The position numbers and the translations under genes were made by a program. Under the pieces are notes generated by a model. The model did not search any database. It had not been told where the DNA came from and saw only the letters and a list, made by a program, of their open reading frames with translations. 64,000 nucleotides of DNA from Palsa-360 sp963719875 (GTDB lineage: Bacteria; Acidobacteriota; Terriglobia; Acidiferrales; UBA7541): NCBI GenBank assembly GCA_963719875.1, contig CAVRDJ010000001.1:372001-436000 (forward strand), given 5' to 3'. This document shows positions 44,271 to 53,868 of the stretch, one piece after another. The number at the start of each line of letters is the position of its first letter. Position 1 is the first letter of the stretch.

Positions 44271-44435
44271 TGTCGGCCTCCTTCTACGGCTTAGCCTTGA
44301 TCTCGCATCACTACCCTAGTCGCCGGAACGCAAGCCATCGAGTCGCGAAGGAATGCCGGCGCCACAATACATCGCGCGCCAGGCGCACTGCATGGTGTGG
44401 CTGGTAAATTCTGAATCCTTGCTGAGAAAATCGGC

Positions 44436-45290
44436 TTAACCCTTCTTAACTTTCCGCGCCCAAAGGTCCCAGTCTTTTGGGAATTCCTGATTGCCGGCTT
44501 CAGCCTGATGAGCCTCTTCTGGAGAAAGGGTCTCGATCTTCCTGCTGCCCGCCTGGAGGTGCATCTCCGCGTTGATCTTCAGATACACGCTGCGGCCGAC
44601 CGAGTGCATGATGCTATTTCCCACGGTGATCCCGCCGTGTCCCCTCATGAGAGCCGCCGGCTTGTCGGCGAGCGTCTGGGCGAGCGCTTTGCCTTTCGCC
44701 GCGTCATTGATCAGCATGTTCGTCATGCCGAAAGATTTGCGAATGTCAAAAGTGGGCAAGCCCGTGCCGATAAATCCTCCCATGTGGTAAATCGGCAGCA
44801 GCGGCTCGTTGATGACTCCCATCAGCACCACGGTTGACGCGTGCGTGTGCACGATGGACTTCACGTCCGGCCTGACCCGGTAAATCTCGGCGTGAATCCA
44901 GCGCTCGCTATAAAGCTTGCGCGTGTCGCCGTTGACCGGAACGCAATCGTAGTCCAACTCCACGATGTCGCTCACCGTGACCAGATCGGGGGCCAGCCAA
45001 CGCGAGATGTAAAAGTGATTCGGATTGGCGGGATTGCGCACGCTCACGTGTCCATAGCCATCCACCACTCCCTGATCCTGCAGGATGTGATTCGCGGTCA
45101 CCAGATCCGCAAGCAGCGCATCTTTGTCTTGCTTCTCTTGCGGCACGGCTTCCGGGGGCGCAGGAACCGGCGCAGGGTTGGCCTTGGCCTCTTCCGTCGC
45201 GCCCAGCAAGGCGCCCGTCAGCAAAAGGCTGGACCCGGACAGAAAACCCCGGCGGCCGAATCCGGCCTTGAGCAGGTGATTGATCTGCAT
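44436..45290 (-). CDS. Class II aldolase/adducin-family protein with a Tat-type signal
   Basis: The 284-residue protein has a class II aldolase/adducin domain with metal ligands H148 and H150 (IVHTHAST) and H218 (MRGHGG). An acidic/His pair (E129/H133) lies in ERWIHAEIY. Family members are normally cytoplasmic fuculose- or rhamnulose-phosphate aldolases or epimerases. Here a leader with GRRGFLSGSSLLLTGALLGA (about residues 12-31) looks like a Tat signal, so the enzyme is probably exported, which is unusual. The catalytic acid common in true aldolases is not assignable. GGAGA precedes the ATG at 45290. Confidence 0.75.
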   Translation of the reverse strand: MQINHLLKAGFGRRGFLSGSSLLLTGALLGATEEAKANPAPVPAPPEAVPQEKQDKDALLADLVTANHILQDQGVVDGYGHVSVRNPANPNHFYISRWLAPDLVTVSDIVELDYDCVPVNGDTRKLYSERWIHAEIYRVRPDVKSIVHTHASTVVLMGVINEPLLPIYHMGGFIGTGLPTFDIRKSFGMTNMLINDAAKGKALAQTLADKPAALMRGHGGITVGNSIMHSVGRSVYLKINAEMHLQAGSRKIETLSPEEAHQAEAGNQEFPKDWDLWARKVKKG

Positions 45291-45546
45291 AGAAATCTCC
45301 TTGGAAATCGATTTGATCGCGTTGCCCTGAACGGAAAGCTCCAGTGCCACCCACGGAGGGAGCGTTTCCAACACTCGACCCCCTCTCCACGAATTCTCGA
45401 AATGATTGGCAACTCATCGGATACACCGATTGGCTGCCCGATGTCAATCATGGAATGCATTGGGTTTAGTGGCCTGCAAAAATTGTTGTGCACGTCCCTA
45501 AACGAACGAAAGTAGGCTATCCTGACGGCGGTGAACTGAGAAAACA

Positions 45547-46378
45547 GTGAAGCCAGCCACAAAGTCAGCGTTCTTGCAACGGTTCTGCCGCGCTGCGCTT
45601 CGTGTCTTTCCAAGCTGCATCACGCTGACGCAAGCGGTTGCGTTCAACATGTTCCTCGCATTTTCTCCCATGATTCTCGTTGTGCTGGGAGCAGTGGCGG
45701 GGTCTGCCGCATTCCGCCAGGCGCTGCAAGGAATCATCGACCGGTTGCGCATTGTTCTTCCGCCCGGGGACTCTTAGCATTCTCAATAATTTTCTGGGCC
45801 GGAACAGAACACAATCCTGGGAATGGATTTTGCTGGGACTGGGGGGAACGCTTTTGGCCGGAACGCAAATGATGAAACTGTTGATGGAAGGTTTTCGGAC
45901 GGTCTACGGGGACCAGAACCAGCTGGGACAGGTTAGCAGGCATGTGCGGGCGTTGCTGCTGCTGACCGCCACAATCCTCCCGTCGATTCTCATTGTGAAC
46001 CTCGTTGTTTTTGGCCGGCAGGTTCGCAACCGGATGCTGCACATTTCCTCCATGCCCGTGCTCATTCGATTGACCTGGAGCGGCTTGTACATCGTGGTCT
46101 CTTTGTTGATTGCCATGGTCGTGCTTACCGTGATTTACCGGGTGGGGCGCCCGGGCCATCACGGGTTGAAAGCTCACCTGCCCGGAGCGGAAGTTGCCAC
46201 CGTGTTGTGGTGGGTGGTCAGCATCGCGCTGGGATTTTATTTGCGAACTGTGCCCTACAGCCTTATCTATGGCGGCTTGGCTGTCACTATTGGCCTCATG
46301 CTCTGGATGCAACTGACGGCGACGATTCTGCTGTTTGGCGCCGCCTATAATGCCGAGTTGCTCGACCCCTCGGACTGA
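45547..46378 (+). pseudogene. YihY/BrkB-family membrane protein, frameshifted
   Basis: Two frames together encode one YihY/BrkB-type integral membrane protein. The first (45547-45777) covers the N-terminus and first helix, AFNMFLAFSPMILVVLGAVAG, through RLRIVLPPG and then hits TAG. The second (from about 45766) continues with TLSILNNFLGRNRTQSW and four more helices, ending LLFGAAYNAELLDPSD. The join is at a GGGG run (45766-45769); removing one G restores the frame. The rest is intact, so a recent mutation, a sequencing error or +1 frameshifting could explain it. Confidence 0.8.
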
Positions 46379-46436
46379 CTTTCGGTCTCAATCGGAGTAC
46401 ACTGATCGTGACGGAGTTCGGTCACGGGAGGCAGCG

Positions 46437-46706
46437 ATGGGCGAAATGCGCGTCGAGTGCTATGCCGGTTATCGTGCCGATGAGCGTCCTACCAGGTTTA
46501 CCTTGCGCGGGCATACCTTTGAAATTATGGAAGTAGAAGACCGGTGGTATTCGCCCGGGGCGATCTATTTTCGAGTCCGCACACAGGACGGCGATTATTT
46601 TGTTCTGCGCCATGATGAACCTCAGGATGTCTGGAGCTTGGATGCGTTCCGTTCGGCTCGGGAACGTTTGGACTTGCCCGAGGCTGGCCAGGTCGGGTTG
46701 AGCTGA
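46437..46706 (+). CDS. Conserved small hypothetical protein (89 aa)
   Basis: The 89-residue protein contains two strands ending in an RFTLRGHTFEIMEVEDRWYSPGAIYFRVRTQDG segment and an aromatic-rich YFVLRHDEPQDVWSLD. It looks like a compact beta-barrel/SH3-like fold. GGGAGG precedes the ATG by 6 nt. No family name could be assigned, and its partners are unknown. Confidence 0.6.
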   Translation: MGEMRVECYAGYRADERPTRFTLRGHTFEIMEVEDRWYSPGAIYFRVRTQDGDYFVLRHDEPQDVWSLDAFRSARERLDLPEAGQVGLS

Positions 46707-46710
46707 CGAA

Positions 46711-46830
46711 GGGGGTTGCAGGGGGCAGGGGACAGGGTGTAGGGAAAAACCTTCGACCTGCAACCTGCGACCTGCAACCTAAGACCTGCAACCTAAGACC
46801 TGCAACCTAAGACCTGCAACCTAAGACCCA
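46711..46830. repeat. 14-nt tandem repeat and purine-rich run
   Basis: After a G-rich stretch (46711-46740) about four or five copies of a 14-nt unit GACCTGCAACCTAA follow in tandem (about 46757-46826). No coding frame uses it. It resembles a slippage-prone minisatellite; the sense of the G-rich run echoes the run at 31188-31233. Confidence 0.8.
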
Positions 46831-46966
46831 CAGGCGTACTGAAAGGGCACGGCTCGGGTTCCGATCGCAACTTTTCTTTTTCCATAGGGTTAAACTGATT
46901 GCGTGAGTTGAAAGCCACGACCCTGCCGTGCCAACCGCGCTGACTCCCGCACGGGGAGATGGAAAA

Positions 46967-49009
46967 ATGAAAAGAGTTCCTTCCCGCAAAGCCAATTTAC
47001 TCCCGGCTCGACCTGCATCCCTTGCCGGAATGATCGTGATTTTCCTCTTGGCCGCGGCCACTGCCGCAACGCCTTATCTTCTAGCCGCAACGGATAAAAA
47101 AGATAGCAAGGCGAAGACGTCCGAATCTTCAAAAGCATGGAAGGGGTTGCCGATTGACGCCCTGAGCGAGGACGAAGCCATCCTGCAGGCACTCAATCGT
47201 CTGGGGTTCGGGCCGCGCCCAGGCGATGTCGAGCGGGTGAAGGAGATGGGCCTGCAAAAATGGATCGAGCAGCAGCTGCATCCTGATTCGATGAATGACT
47301 CCGCACTGGATGCGCGCCTCGCACGCTTCCCCACATTGAAAATGTCCTCTGCAAAACTTCTGGACGAATTCCCCGAGCCGCAAGTCGCCGCGCGCCGCGA
47401 AGGCATAACTGTCGAGGAATACCGCAAGGAGCAGCAGGAGCAGATGCGATCGGCGATGCAGTCGTCCATGCAGGGCGAAACTCAGAGCGAGCCGCAGAGC
47501 GGAACTCAAGCGAACGGCCAGAGCGACCTCCAGATGGCTGATGCTATGCACATGCCGAATTTCGAAGCGATGGATAATGATCTGAGCGTCAATCCGATAA
47601 AAGGGAAAGGGGAAGGAAAGGGGCAGGGCGGCTTCGGTAACCAGATGTTCAACTATGAAAAGATTCGCCTGCCGCAGCGCATTGTCGCCGAACTGTCCAT
47701 GGCCAAGATGACGCGCGCCGTGTACAGCGAACGTCAGCTCCAGGAAATGATGGTGGATTTTTGGTACAACCACTTCAACGTTTTCGCCGCCAAGGGCGCC
47801 GACCGCTGGCTCATCACCGAATATGAACGCGACGCGATCCGCCCGCACGCCATGGGGAAATTTCGCGATCTGCTCGAAGCCACAGCCAAAAGTCCCGCGA
47901 TGCTGTTTTTCCTGGACAACTGGCTCTCCGCCGATCCGGTCGCGTGGCAGAAATTGCAGCAGGAACAGCAAGAGCGGCGTCAGATGCGGGGAGGACCATT
48001 TGCAGGCGGGCCGTTCGGCAGGCCCCGGTTTCCGCAAGGAGGGGCCGCGCCGAGTGGTAATCCTAACGATCCGGGCGCGAATGCAAAACAAAAACAAGAG
48101 CGCGGCCTGAACGAGAACTATGGCCGCGAGCTCATGGAATTGCATACGCTCGGCGTCGATGGCGGATATACGCAGGACGACGTCATCAACGTCGCCAAGG
48201 CCTTCACCGGATGGAGCATCCGGCAGCCGCGGCGCGATCCGGAATTTTTCTTCGAGGATCGCCTCCATGACAGCAGTGTGAAGACCGTGCTCGGACACGA
48301 GATTCACGGGGGAGGAATGAAAGACGGCGAGGAAGTCCTCGACATTCTGGCGCGCGATCCGCACACGGCGCGCCATATTTCGTTTGAATTGGCGCAACGC
48401 TTCGTCGCCGATAATCCGCCCGAGGCTCTGGTGGACCGCATGGCGCAAACATTCTTGAAATCCGATGGCGACATTCGCGAAGTCCTGCACACCATGATTT
48501 ATTCGCCCGAGTTCTGGTCCAAGGAAACCTATCGCGCCAAGATCAAGACGCCGTTTGAGCTGGTGGCGTCGGCCACGCGGGCCGTCGGCGCGGAAGTGGA
48601 AATTCCGCTTCTGCTCGTGCAGTGGACGAGCCGCATCGGCCAGCCGCTGTACCAGTGCGAGCCTCCGACCGGCTACTCCGACAAATCCGATGCCTGGGTG
48701 AATACCGGCGCGTTGCTCAGCCGAATGAATTTTTCGCTCGCGCTCACGTCGAATCGCCTGCGCGGCTCGCAAGTGAATATCGATTCTCTTTTCGGCAGCG
48801 ACATGGCCGCCAATCCGCACGCCGCGCTCGACCGCGCGATCCAAATATTGTTAGGCGGCCAGGCGACGCAGCAAACTCGCGAAACGCTGGAGAAGCAATT
48901 GGACGACCCGCAGATTTTGCAAGCGAGCCTGGATGATCCAGTCAGGCAGGTGAACGCGGCGATGATCGCCGGGTTAGTTCTAGGTTCGCCGGAGTTTCAG
49001 CGAAGATGA
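46967..49009 (+). CDS. DUF1800-family exported protein
   Basis: A 680-residue exported protein with a hydrophobic anchor (MIVIFLLAAATAATPYLLAA, about residues 22-41). The DUF1800 domain has NRLGFGPRPGDVERVKEMGLQKWIEQQL near 80, MMVDFWYNHFNVF, ENYGRELMELHTLGVDGGYTQDDV and RHISFELAQRFVADNPP. A Gln/Gly/Pro-rich insert (about 340-370) is a variable loop. The function is unknown; the family always accompanies DUF1501 proteins, which follows here. GGGGAG sits 9 nt before the ATG at 46967. Confidence 0.85.
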   Translation: MKRVPSRKANLLPARPASLAGMIVIFLLAAATAATPYLLAATDKKDSKAKTSESSKAWKGLPIDALSEDEAILQALNRLGFGPRPGDVERVKEMGLQKWIEQQLHPDSMNDSALDARLARFPTLKMSSAKLLDEFPEPQVAARREGITVEEYRKEQQEQMRSAMQSSMQGETQSEPQSGTQANGQSDLQMADAMHMPNFEAMDNDLSVNPIKGKGEGKGQGGFGNQMFNYEKIRLPQRIVAELSMAKMTRAVYSERQLQEMMVDFWYNHFNVFAAKGADRWLITEYERDAIRPHAMGKFRDLLEATAKSPAMLFFLDNWLSADPVAWQKLQQEQQERRQMRGGPFAGGPFGRPRFPQGGAAPSGNPNDPGANAKQKQERGLNENYGRELMELHTLGVDGGYTQDDVINVAKAFTGWSIRQPRRDPEFFFEDRLHDSSVKTVLGHEIHGGGMKDGEEVLDILARDPHTARHISFELAQRFVADNPPEALVDRMAQTFLKSDGDIREVLHTMIYSPEFWSKETYRAKIKTPFELVASATRAVGAEVEIPLLLVQWTSRIGQPLYQCEPPTGYSDKSDAWVNTGALLSRMNFSLALTSNRLRGSQVNIDSLFGSDMAANPHAALDRAIQILLGGQATQQTRETLEKQLDDPQILQASLDDPVRQVNAAMIAGLVLGSPEFQRR

Positions 49010-49074
49010 GTAGCGCCCGCCTTCAGGCGGGCACTGTCGATTCAAGCGGATGCTCGCCTGAAGGCGAGCGCTAC
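49010..49074. repeat. Hairpin repeat, family H5, copy 1
   Basis: Arms GTAGCGCCCGCCTTCAGGCG and complement with mismatches. The stem directly follows the DUF1800 stop and precedes the DUF1501 start. A second copy is at 53774-53838. Confidence 0.85.
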
Positions 49075-49101
49075 AGGGCTTGGGCTACTGTGAGGAGGAC
49101 C

Positions 49102-50349
49102 ATGAAAGTTTCACGACGTATTTTCCTGAAAAGCGGCGGCGTGGCCATGATCGGCATGAGCACGATCCCCGCGTTCCTCCAGCGCGCGGTGGCAGCGACG
49201 CCCATGCCGAACAAGAAAAAACTGATCGTCGTCTTCCAACGCGGCGCCGCCGACGGATTGAACATCGTCGTTCCGTTCGGTGAAGAAAACTATTACCGCA
49301 TCCGCCCGACGATTGCCATTCCGCAGCCGCGAAACGGCGCGGAGGGAGCTGCGGTCGATCTCGACGGTTTCTTCGGCCTGCATCCAAGTCTCGCGCCCCT
49401 CGGGCCTCTGTTCCACAACGGGCAACTCGCCATCGTTCATGCAGCCGGGTCGCCCGATACGACGCGCTCGCATTTCGACGCCCAGGATTTCATGGAGTCC
49501 GGCACGCCCGGCGTAAAATCGACGGATGATGGCTGGCTCAATCGCACTGTGAGCGGAATGGCCGAGCAAGACGCCTCCCCCTTCCGCGCGGTGGCGATGG
49601 GTCCGAACCTTCCGCTCACGCTGCGCGGCGCCGCGCCTGCAATCGCTCTCGCCGACGTCAAACAATTTCGCGTGATGAGCCAGTCCACAGCGGTCCAGGG
49701 TGGCTTTGAGGCGCTATACGCGCAGACGGTCGACAAAGTCCTGCGCGGCACGGGCACGGAAACATTTGAAGCGATCGACATGTTGCGCAAGGCGGACCCT
49801 TCTCGCTTTCAACCGGAGAATGGCGCCGATTATCCGAAGAGCCGCGTCGGCCAGACGCTGCAACAAGTCGCGCAGCTTCTCAAGGCGGACATCGGCATGG
49901 AAGTCGGCTTCGTCGACACCGGAGGCTGGGACAACCACGTCAACGAAGGCGGCGCGCAGGGACAAATGTCCAATCTGCTGCGCGACATGGGACAAGGCCT
50001 GGCCGCGCTGCACCAGGATTTGGGCGACCGCATGGAAGACGTTGTCGTTGTCACCATGTCCGAATTCGGCCGCACCGCGCATGAAAACGGGAACCGCGGC
50101 ACCGATCACGGCCACGCCAATTGCATGTTCGTGATGGGCGGCCCGGTGAAAGGCGGAAAAGTGTATGGCAAATGGCCGGGCCTCGGTCCGGGCCAGTTGA
50201 ACGAAGGGCGCGACCTCGCGCTCACTACTGATTTCCGCTCCGTCCTCGGAGAAGTGATCGGCGGACACTTGGGCAGCAGCAATCTACACACAGTTTTTCC
50301 GGGGTTCGACAATAGCCCGGCGAAATTCCCGCGCCTGTTGAAGGCTTGA
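49102..50349 (+). CDS. DUF1501-family Tat-exported protein
   Basis: A 415-residue protein of the alkaline-phosphatase-like DUF1501 family. It starts with a Tat signal (VSRRIFLKSGGVAMIG). Family segments are KKLIVVFQRGAADGLNIVVPFG, DGFFGLHPSLAPL, HFDAQDFMESG, VDTGGWDNHVNEGG and VTMSEFGRTAHENGNRGTDHGHANCMFV, which contain likely metal ligands (D, H and SEFGR). GAGGAGG precedes the ATG at 49102. It probably works with the upstream DUF1800 protein in the envelope; the reaction is unknown. Confidence 0.85.
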   Translation: MKVSRRIFLKSGGVAMIGMSTIPAFLQRAVAATPMPNKKKLIVVFQRGAADGLNIVVPFGEENYYRIRPTIAIPQPRNGAEGAAVDLDGFFGLHPSLAPLGPLFHNGQLAIVHAAGSPDTTRSHFDAQDFMESGTPGVKSTDDGWLNRTVSGMAEQDASPFRAVAMGPNLPLTLRGAAPAIALADVKQFRVMSQSTAVQGGFEALYAQTVDKVLRGTGTETFEAIDMLRKADPSRFQPENGADYPKSRVGQTLQQVAQLLKADIGMEVGFVDTGGWDNHVNEGGAQGQMSNLLRDMGQGLAALHQDLGDRMEDVVVVTMSEFGRTAHENGNRGTDHGHANCMFVMGGPVKGGKVYGKWPGLGPGQLNEGRDLALTTDFRSVLGEVIGGHLGSSNLHTVFPGFDNSPAKFPRLLKA

Positions 50350-50692
50350 TTACCTCATCGATAGAAGAACTGACAGACGGCGCCAGCGCAGAGTCCTATT
50401 TTTCCTCATGAAATTCGTTGCAATTATTCTTTTTTGTAGCGCAGGCTTCAGCCTGTGGGGGTTGGTATTTGCTAGGACTAAAACCCGCAGGCTGAAGCCC
50501 GCGCTACTGGCTAGGACCGGAATTTTAGTGGGACTCCAAATGGACCACTCGGCGGGGAAATTGCGAGGGAAATGAAAGTTGCGCTGCTCTAATGGCGAAT
50601 AAATTTGATACTATGTGGCCTCTGCGCTATCACGAATTAAGTCTGACCAAGAAGCACGAGGCGAGCAATGCTTCCTGCTTGGAGGGTGCAAC
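50350..50692. other. Interval of 343 bp, repeat only
   Basis: The only recognisable content is the H2 hairpin at 50436-50508. The last part (about 50580-50692) must carry the promoter and ribosome-binding site (GGAGGG at about 50681) of the MFS carrier gene. Confidence 0.5.
50436..50508. repeat. Hairpin repeat, family H2, copy 3
   Basis: Arms GTAGCGCAGGCTTCAGCCTG and a diverged complement. It lies between the DUF1501 gene and the MFS carrier. Other copies are at 10107 and 35023. Confidence 0.85.
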
Positions 50693-52045
50693 ATGGCTAC
50701 TGCTGGCCAACCAGATCGTTCCGCTCCTCTAGCCGGCGATGCTTCAGCCGTCGCAGTAGCCGCTTCTGGCATCCAGACTTCTACATCAGCCCTGACACCG
50801 TGGATTCAGCTCGTGTCTGGCGTCATCTGCATGGCTATGATCGCCAACCTCCAGTATGGGTGGACCATCTTCGTGGCCCCGATCGACGCGAAACATCATT
50901 GGGGAAAAGCGGCCATCCAGGGGACATTCACTCTTTTTATTCTTCTGGAGACCTGGCTGGTGCCCTTTGAAGCTTATCTCGCCGACCGCTTCGGACCACG
51001 CCCTCTGGTGATGATCGGTGGTGTGATGATCGGGTTTTCCTGGGTGTTATTTTCCTGGGCAAACACTCTCACTGCCCTTTATGTCGGTGGGATGATCGGC
51101 GGAGTCGGAACCGGACTTGTCTACGGGACCTGCATCGGTAATGCGTTGAAATGGTTTCAGACCCGGCGGGGATTGGCTGCGGGTGTGACGGCGGCGGGCT
51201 TCGGAGCAGGCGCGGCGCTGACGGTGCTGCCCCTGATGCACTCCCTGACGGCAAACGGGTACGAGTCGACTTTCTTCCGTTTCGGGATGCTTCAAGGAAT
51301 CATAGTTTTGCTGGCGGCATTGGCGCTCAAGAAGCCGTCCGGGCGCGCGGCGGCTCGCCGTGCAAACCCGCGCCTGCCGCAGACCAAAGTGGACCGCACC
51401 CCGTTCGAGACTCTGCGTAGTGGCATCTTCTGGCTGATGTACGCCGATTTCGTTCTGGTGGCCGCGAGCGGCCTGATGGCCACCGCGCAACTCGCGCCCA
51501 TCGCCAATGGCTTTGGCATCGCCAAGAATTCGGTGACCCTGCTCGGTGTTACTGCACCGGCGCTGCTGTTCGCTTTGTCGCTCAATAACCTGATGAATGG
51601 TGTGAGCCGCCCGCTCTTCGGCTGGGTATCGGACTGGCTGGGGCGGGAAATGACTATGTTTCTAACCTTCCTGGCCGAAGGCATCGGCATTTTCTACCTG
51701 GATCGATACGGCAACAATCCTGTCTTATTTGTGATTCTAGCCGGCTTGGTTTTCTTCGCTTGGGGCAACATCTTCAGCATTTTCCCGGCGCTCACCTCGG
51801 ACCACTTCGGCAACAAGTTCGCCACCACCAACTACGCGTTGCTCTATACCGCGAAAGGCTGCGCCGCGTTCTTCGTGCCCATCGGCAGCATCCTGGCCGC
51901 TCGAAGCGGAAGCTGGCACCAGACGCTGGTGATTGCCGCCGTCATGAATATACTCGCCGCACTGCTGATGGTTGTGGTGCTGCGTCCCCTCCGCGTGCGC
52001 GCCATCCGCCGCGAGGAGGCTCTCGCAGCAGCCCCGGCGGATTAG
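50693..52045 (+). CDS. OFA-type MFS carrier (oxalate/formate antiporter-like)
   Basis: A 450-residue major-facilitator protein with 12 helices. Helix 1 reads LVSGVICMAMIANLQYGWTIFVAPID; the loop-2 motif EAYLADRFGPRPLVMIGG and the loop 8-9 motif GWVSDWLGREMTMFL are MFS signatures. The QYGWTIF and GVGTGLVYGTCIGNALKWFQTRRGLAAGV segments are typical of the oxalate:formate antiporter (OFA) family. GGAGGG lies 6 nt before the ATG at 50693. With malate synthase just downstream, carriage of oxalate, glyoxylate or a related C2 acid is likely but not proven. Confidence 0.82.
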   Translation: MATAGQPDRSAPLAGDASAVAVAASGIQTSTSALTPWIQLVSGVICMAMIANLQYGWTIFVAPIDAKHHWGKAAIQGTFTLFILLETWLVPFEAYLADRFGPRPLVMIGGVMIGFSWVLFSWANTLTALYVGGMIGGVGTGLVYGTCIGNALKWFQTRRGLAAGVTAAGFGAGAALTVLPLMHSLTANGYESTFFRFGMLQGIIVLLAALALKKPSGRAAARRANPRLPQTKVDRTPFETLRSGIFWLMYADFVLVAASGLMATAQLAPIANGFGIAKNSVTLLGVTAPALLFALSLNNLMNGVSRPLFGWVSDWLGREMTMFLTFLAEGIGIFYLDRYGNNPVLFVILAGLVFFAWGNIFSIFPALTSDHFGNKFATTNYALLYTAKGCAAFFVPIGSILAARSGSWHQTLVIAAVMNILAALLMVVVLRPLRVRAIRREEALAAAPAD

Positions 52046-52173
52046 CCGGAAGAGTGGTTTTCTGCGCGGGAAGCCGCCGGTTTTCTCACCGATTTTTTCA
52101 TCAGGGCTGGTTTCTGGTAACATGGATGTCTCGTCCTTTCTGCATTGCCCATCTATCGGGAGGTTAAGTTCAA

Positions 52174-53763
52174 ATGGCAACCCCAATGGTTCAGATTCAG
52201 GTCACCGCGCCGGTTTCCGAAGCTCACAAATCCGTGCTGAGTACCGAAGCCGTTGCCTTTCTCAAGAAGCTCTCTTCCACGTTTGAGGGAGGGAGGCAGC
52301 AGTGCCTCGCCCAGCGGCGAGAAAAACAAGCGAGGCTCGACCGGGGTGAACTGCCCGATTTCCTGCCCGAAACCGAGCACATTCGCAAGGCGGAATGGTC
52401 CGTGGCCTCCATTCCCGCGGACATGATGGACCGGCGCGTCGAAATTACCGGGCCCGTCGACCGCAAGATGATCATCAACGCGCTCAATTCCGGCGCGAAT
52501 GTTTTCATGGCTGACTTCGAGGATTCCAACTCGCCGACCTGGACAAACAATCTGGACGGCCACATCAATCTGCGCGACGCCGTCAATCGCACGATTACGT
52601 ATGTCAGTCCGGAAGGGAAGAGCTACAAGCTCAACGAAAAGATTGCGACCCTGCTCGTTCGTCCCCGCGGGTGGCACCTCGATGAGAAGCATTTCCTCGT
52701 GGACGGCAAGCCGATCTCCGGCGCGCTGTTCGATTTTGGCCTGTTCTTTTTCCACAACGCCAAGAGCTTGCTCGCCCACGGAACGGGTCCTTATTTCTAT
52801 TTGCCGAAGATCGAGAGCCACCTGGAAGCGCGTTTGTGGAACGATATTTTTAATTTTTCGCAGGACTATGTGGGAATCCCTCGCGGCACGGTTCGCGCCA
52901 CGGTGCTGATCGAAACGATCCTCGCGGCGTTCGAGATGGACGAAATCATGTATGAGCTCCGCGAGCACTCCTCCGGCCTCAACTGCGGGCGCTGGGACTA
53001 CATTTTCAGCTTCATCAAAAAATTCGATTTGCGCCCCGACTTCATTCTTCCGAATCGCGCCGAAGTCACCATGACGCAGCCCTTCCTGGCTTCCTACGTG
53101 GCGTTGCTGATCCAGCAGTGCCACCGCCGCGGAGCTCACGCCATGGGAGGAATGGCGGCGCAGATCCCCATCAAAAACGATCCCGTAGCCAACGAAAACG
53201 CCATGGCCAAAGTGCGCGAAGACAAAGTGCGCGAAGTGAAAGCCGGACACGACGGCACCTGGGTTGCGCATCCCGGCCTCGTCTCCGTGGCCAAGGACAT
53301 TTTTGACGAGTACATGAAGGGGCCGAACCAGATCGACGTGAAGCGCAGCGACGTGCACGTCACCGCCAAGGATTTGCTGGCCATTCCCAAGGGGACCATC
53401 ACGGCGCAGGGGCTGAAGTGGAACATCGACGTGGGGTTGCAGTACCTGGCCTCGTGGCTCGGCGGAAACGGCTGCGTTCCCATCTACAACTTGATGGAAG
53501 ACGCCGCCACGGCTGAAATCTCACGCACGCAGGTTTGGCAATGGGTCAAGCACGGCGCCAAGCTCGACACCGGCGAGAAGGTGACGGCGCAAATGGCGCG
53601 CGACACGATGGCCGCGGTGCTGGAAGGCATGAAAGCAAAGATGGGCGCAGAGAAGTTCAACGTCAGCAAATTTCCAGCAGCGGGAAAAATCCTGGTGGAA
53701 CTCATGACCAGCCCGGAATTTCATGAGTTCCTCACGCTAGACGCGTACGCGGTGCTGGCGTAG
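52174..53763 (+). CDS. aceB: Malate synthase A
   Basis: This enzyme condenses glyoxylate with acetyl-CoA to malate, the second step of the glyoxylate shunt. The 529-residue length matches the short A-type. Signature regions are MADFEDSNSPTW, PRGWHLDEKH, FYLPKIESHLEARLWN, GTVRATVLIET, LNCGRWDYIFS and NLMEDAATAEISRTQVWQW. The GGGAGG near 52159 is about 9 nt upstream of the ATG. No isocitrate lyase is in the window. It may share a function with the upstream C2-acid carrier. Confidence 0.95.
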   Translation: MATPMVQIQVTAPVSEAHKSVLSTEAVAFLKKLSSTFEGGRQQCLAQRREKQARLDRGELPDFLPETEHIRKAEWSVASIPADMMDRRVEITGPVDRKMIINALNSGANVFMADFEDSNSPTWTNNLDGHINLRDAVNRTITYVSPEGKSYKLNEKIATLLVRPRGWHLDEKHFLVDGKPISGALFDFGLFFFHNAKSLLAHGTGPYFYLPKIESHLEARLWNDIFNFSQDYVGIPRGTVRATVLIETILAAFEMDEIMYELREHSSGLNCGRWDYIFSFIKKFDLRPDFILPNRAEVTMTQPFLASYVALLIQQCHRRGAHAMGGMAAQIPIKNDPVANENAMAKVREDKVREVKAGHDGTWVAHPGLVSVAKDIFDEYMKGPNQIDVKRSDVHVTAKDLLAIPKGTITAQGLKWNIDVGLQYLASWLGGNGCVPIYNLMEDAATAEISRTQVWQWVKHGAKLDTGEKVTAQMARDTMAAVLEGMKAKMGAEKFNVSKFPAAGKILVELMTSPEFHEFLTLDAYAVLA

Positions 53764-53773
53764 CCTGGCTCAT

Positions 53774-53838
53774 GTAGCGCCCGCCTTCAGGCGGGCATCT
53801 TCTCGAATCTGAAATGCCCGCCTGAAGGCGGGCGCTAC
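53774..53838. repeat. Hairpin repeat, family H5, copy 2
   Basis: Near-perfect GTAGCGCCCGCCTTCAGGCG / complement palindrome between the convergent ends of aceB and the SoxD-like gene; candidate bidirectional terminator. Confidence 0.85.
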
Positions 53839-53868
53839 AATAGATCTGTAGTGATGTTTTCTGTTATT

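Noticed and set aside
46711..46830. Possible CRISPR array
   Set aside because: The 14-nt units are directly adjacent, with no spacers of uniform length and no cas genes.
47129..48844. 571-residue open frame antisense to the DUF1800 gene
   Set aside because: Shadow of a well-supported gene; rich in Arg/His with no domain.
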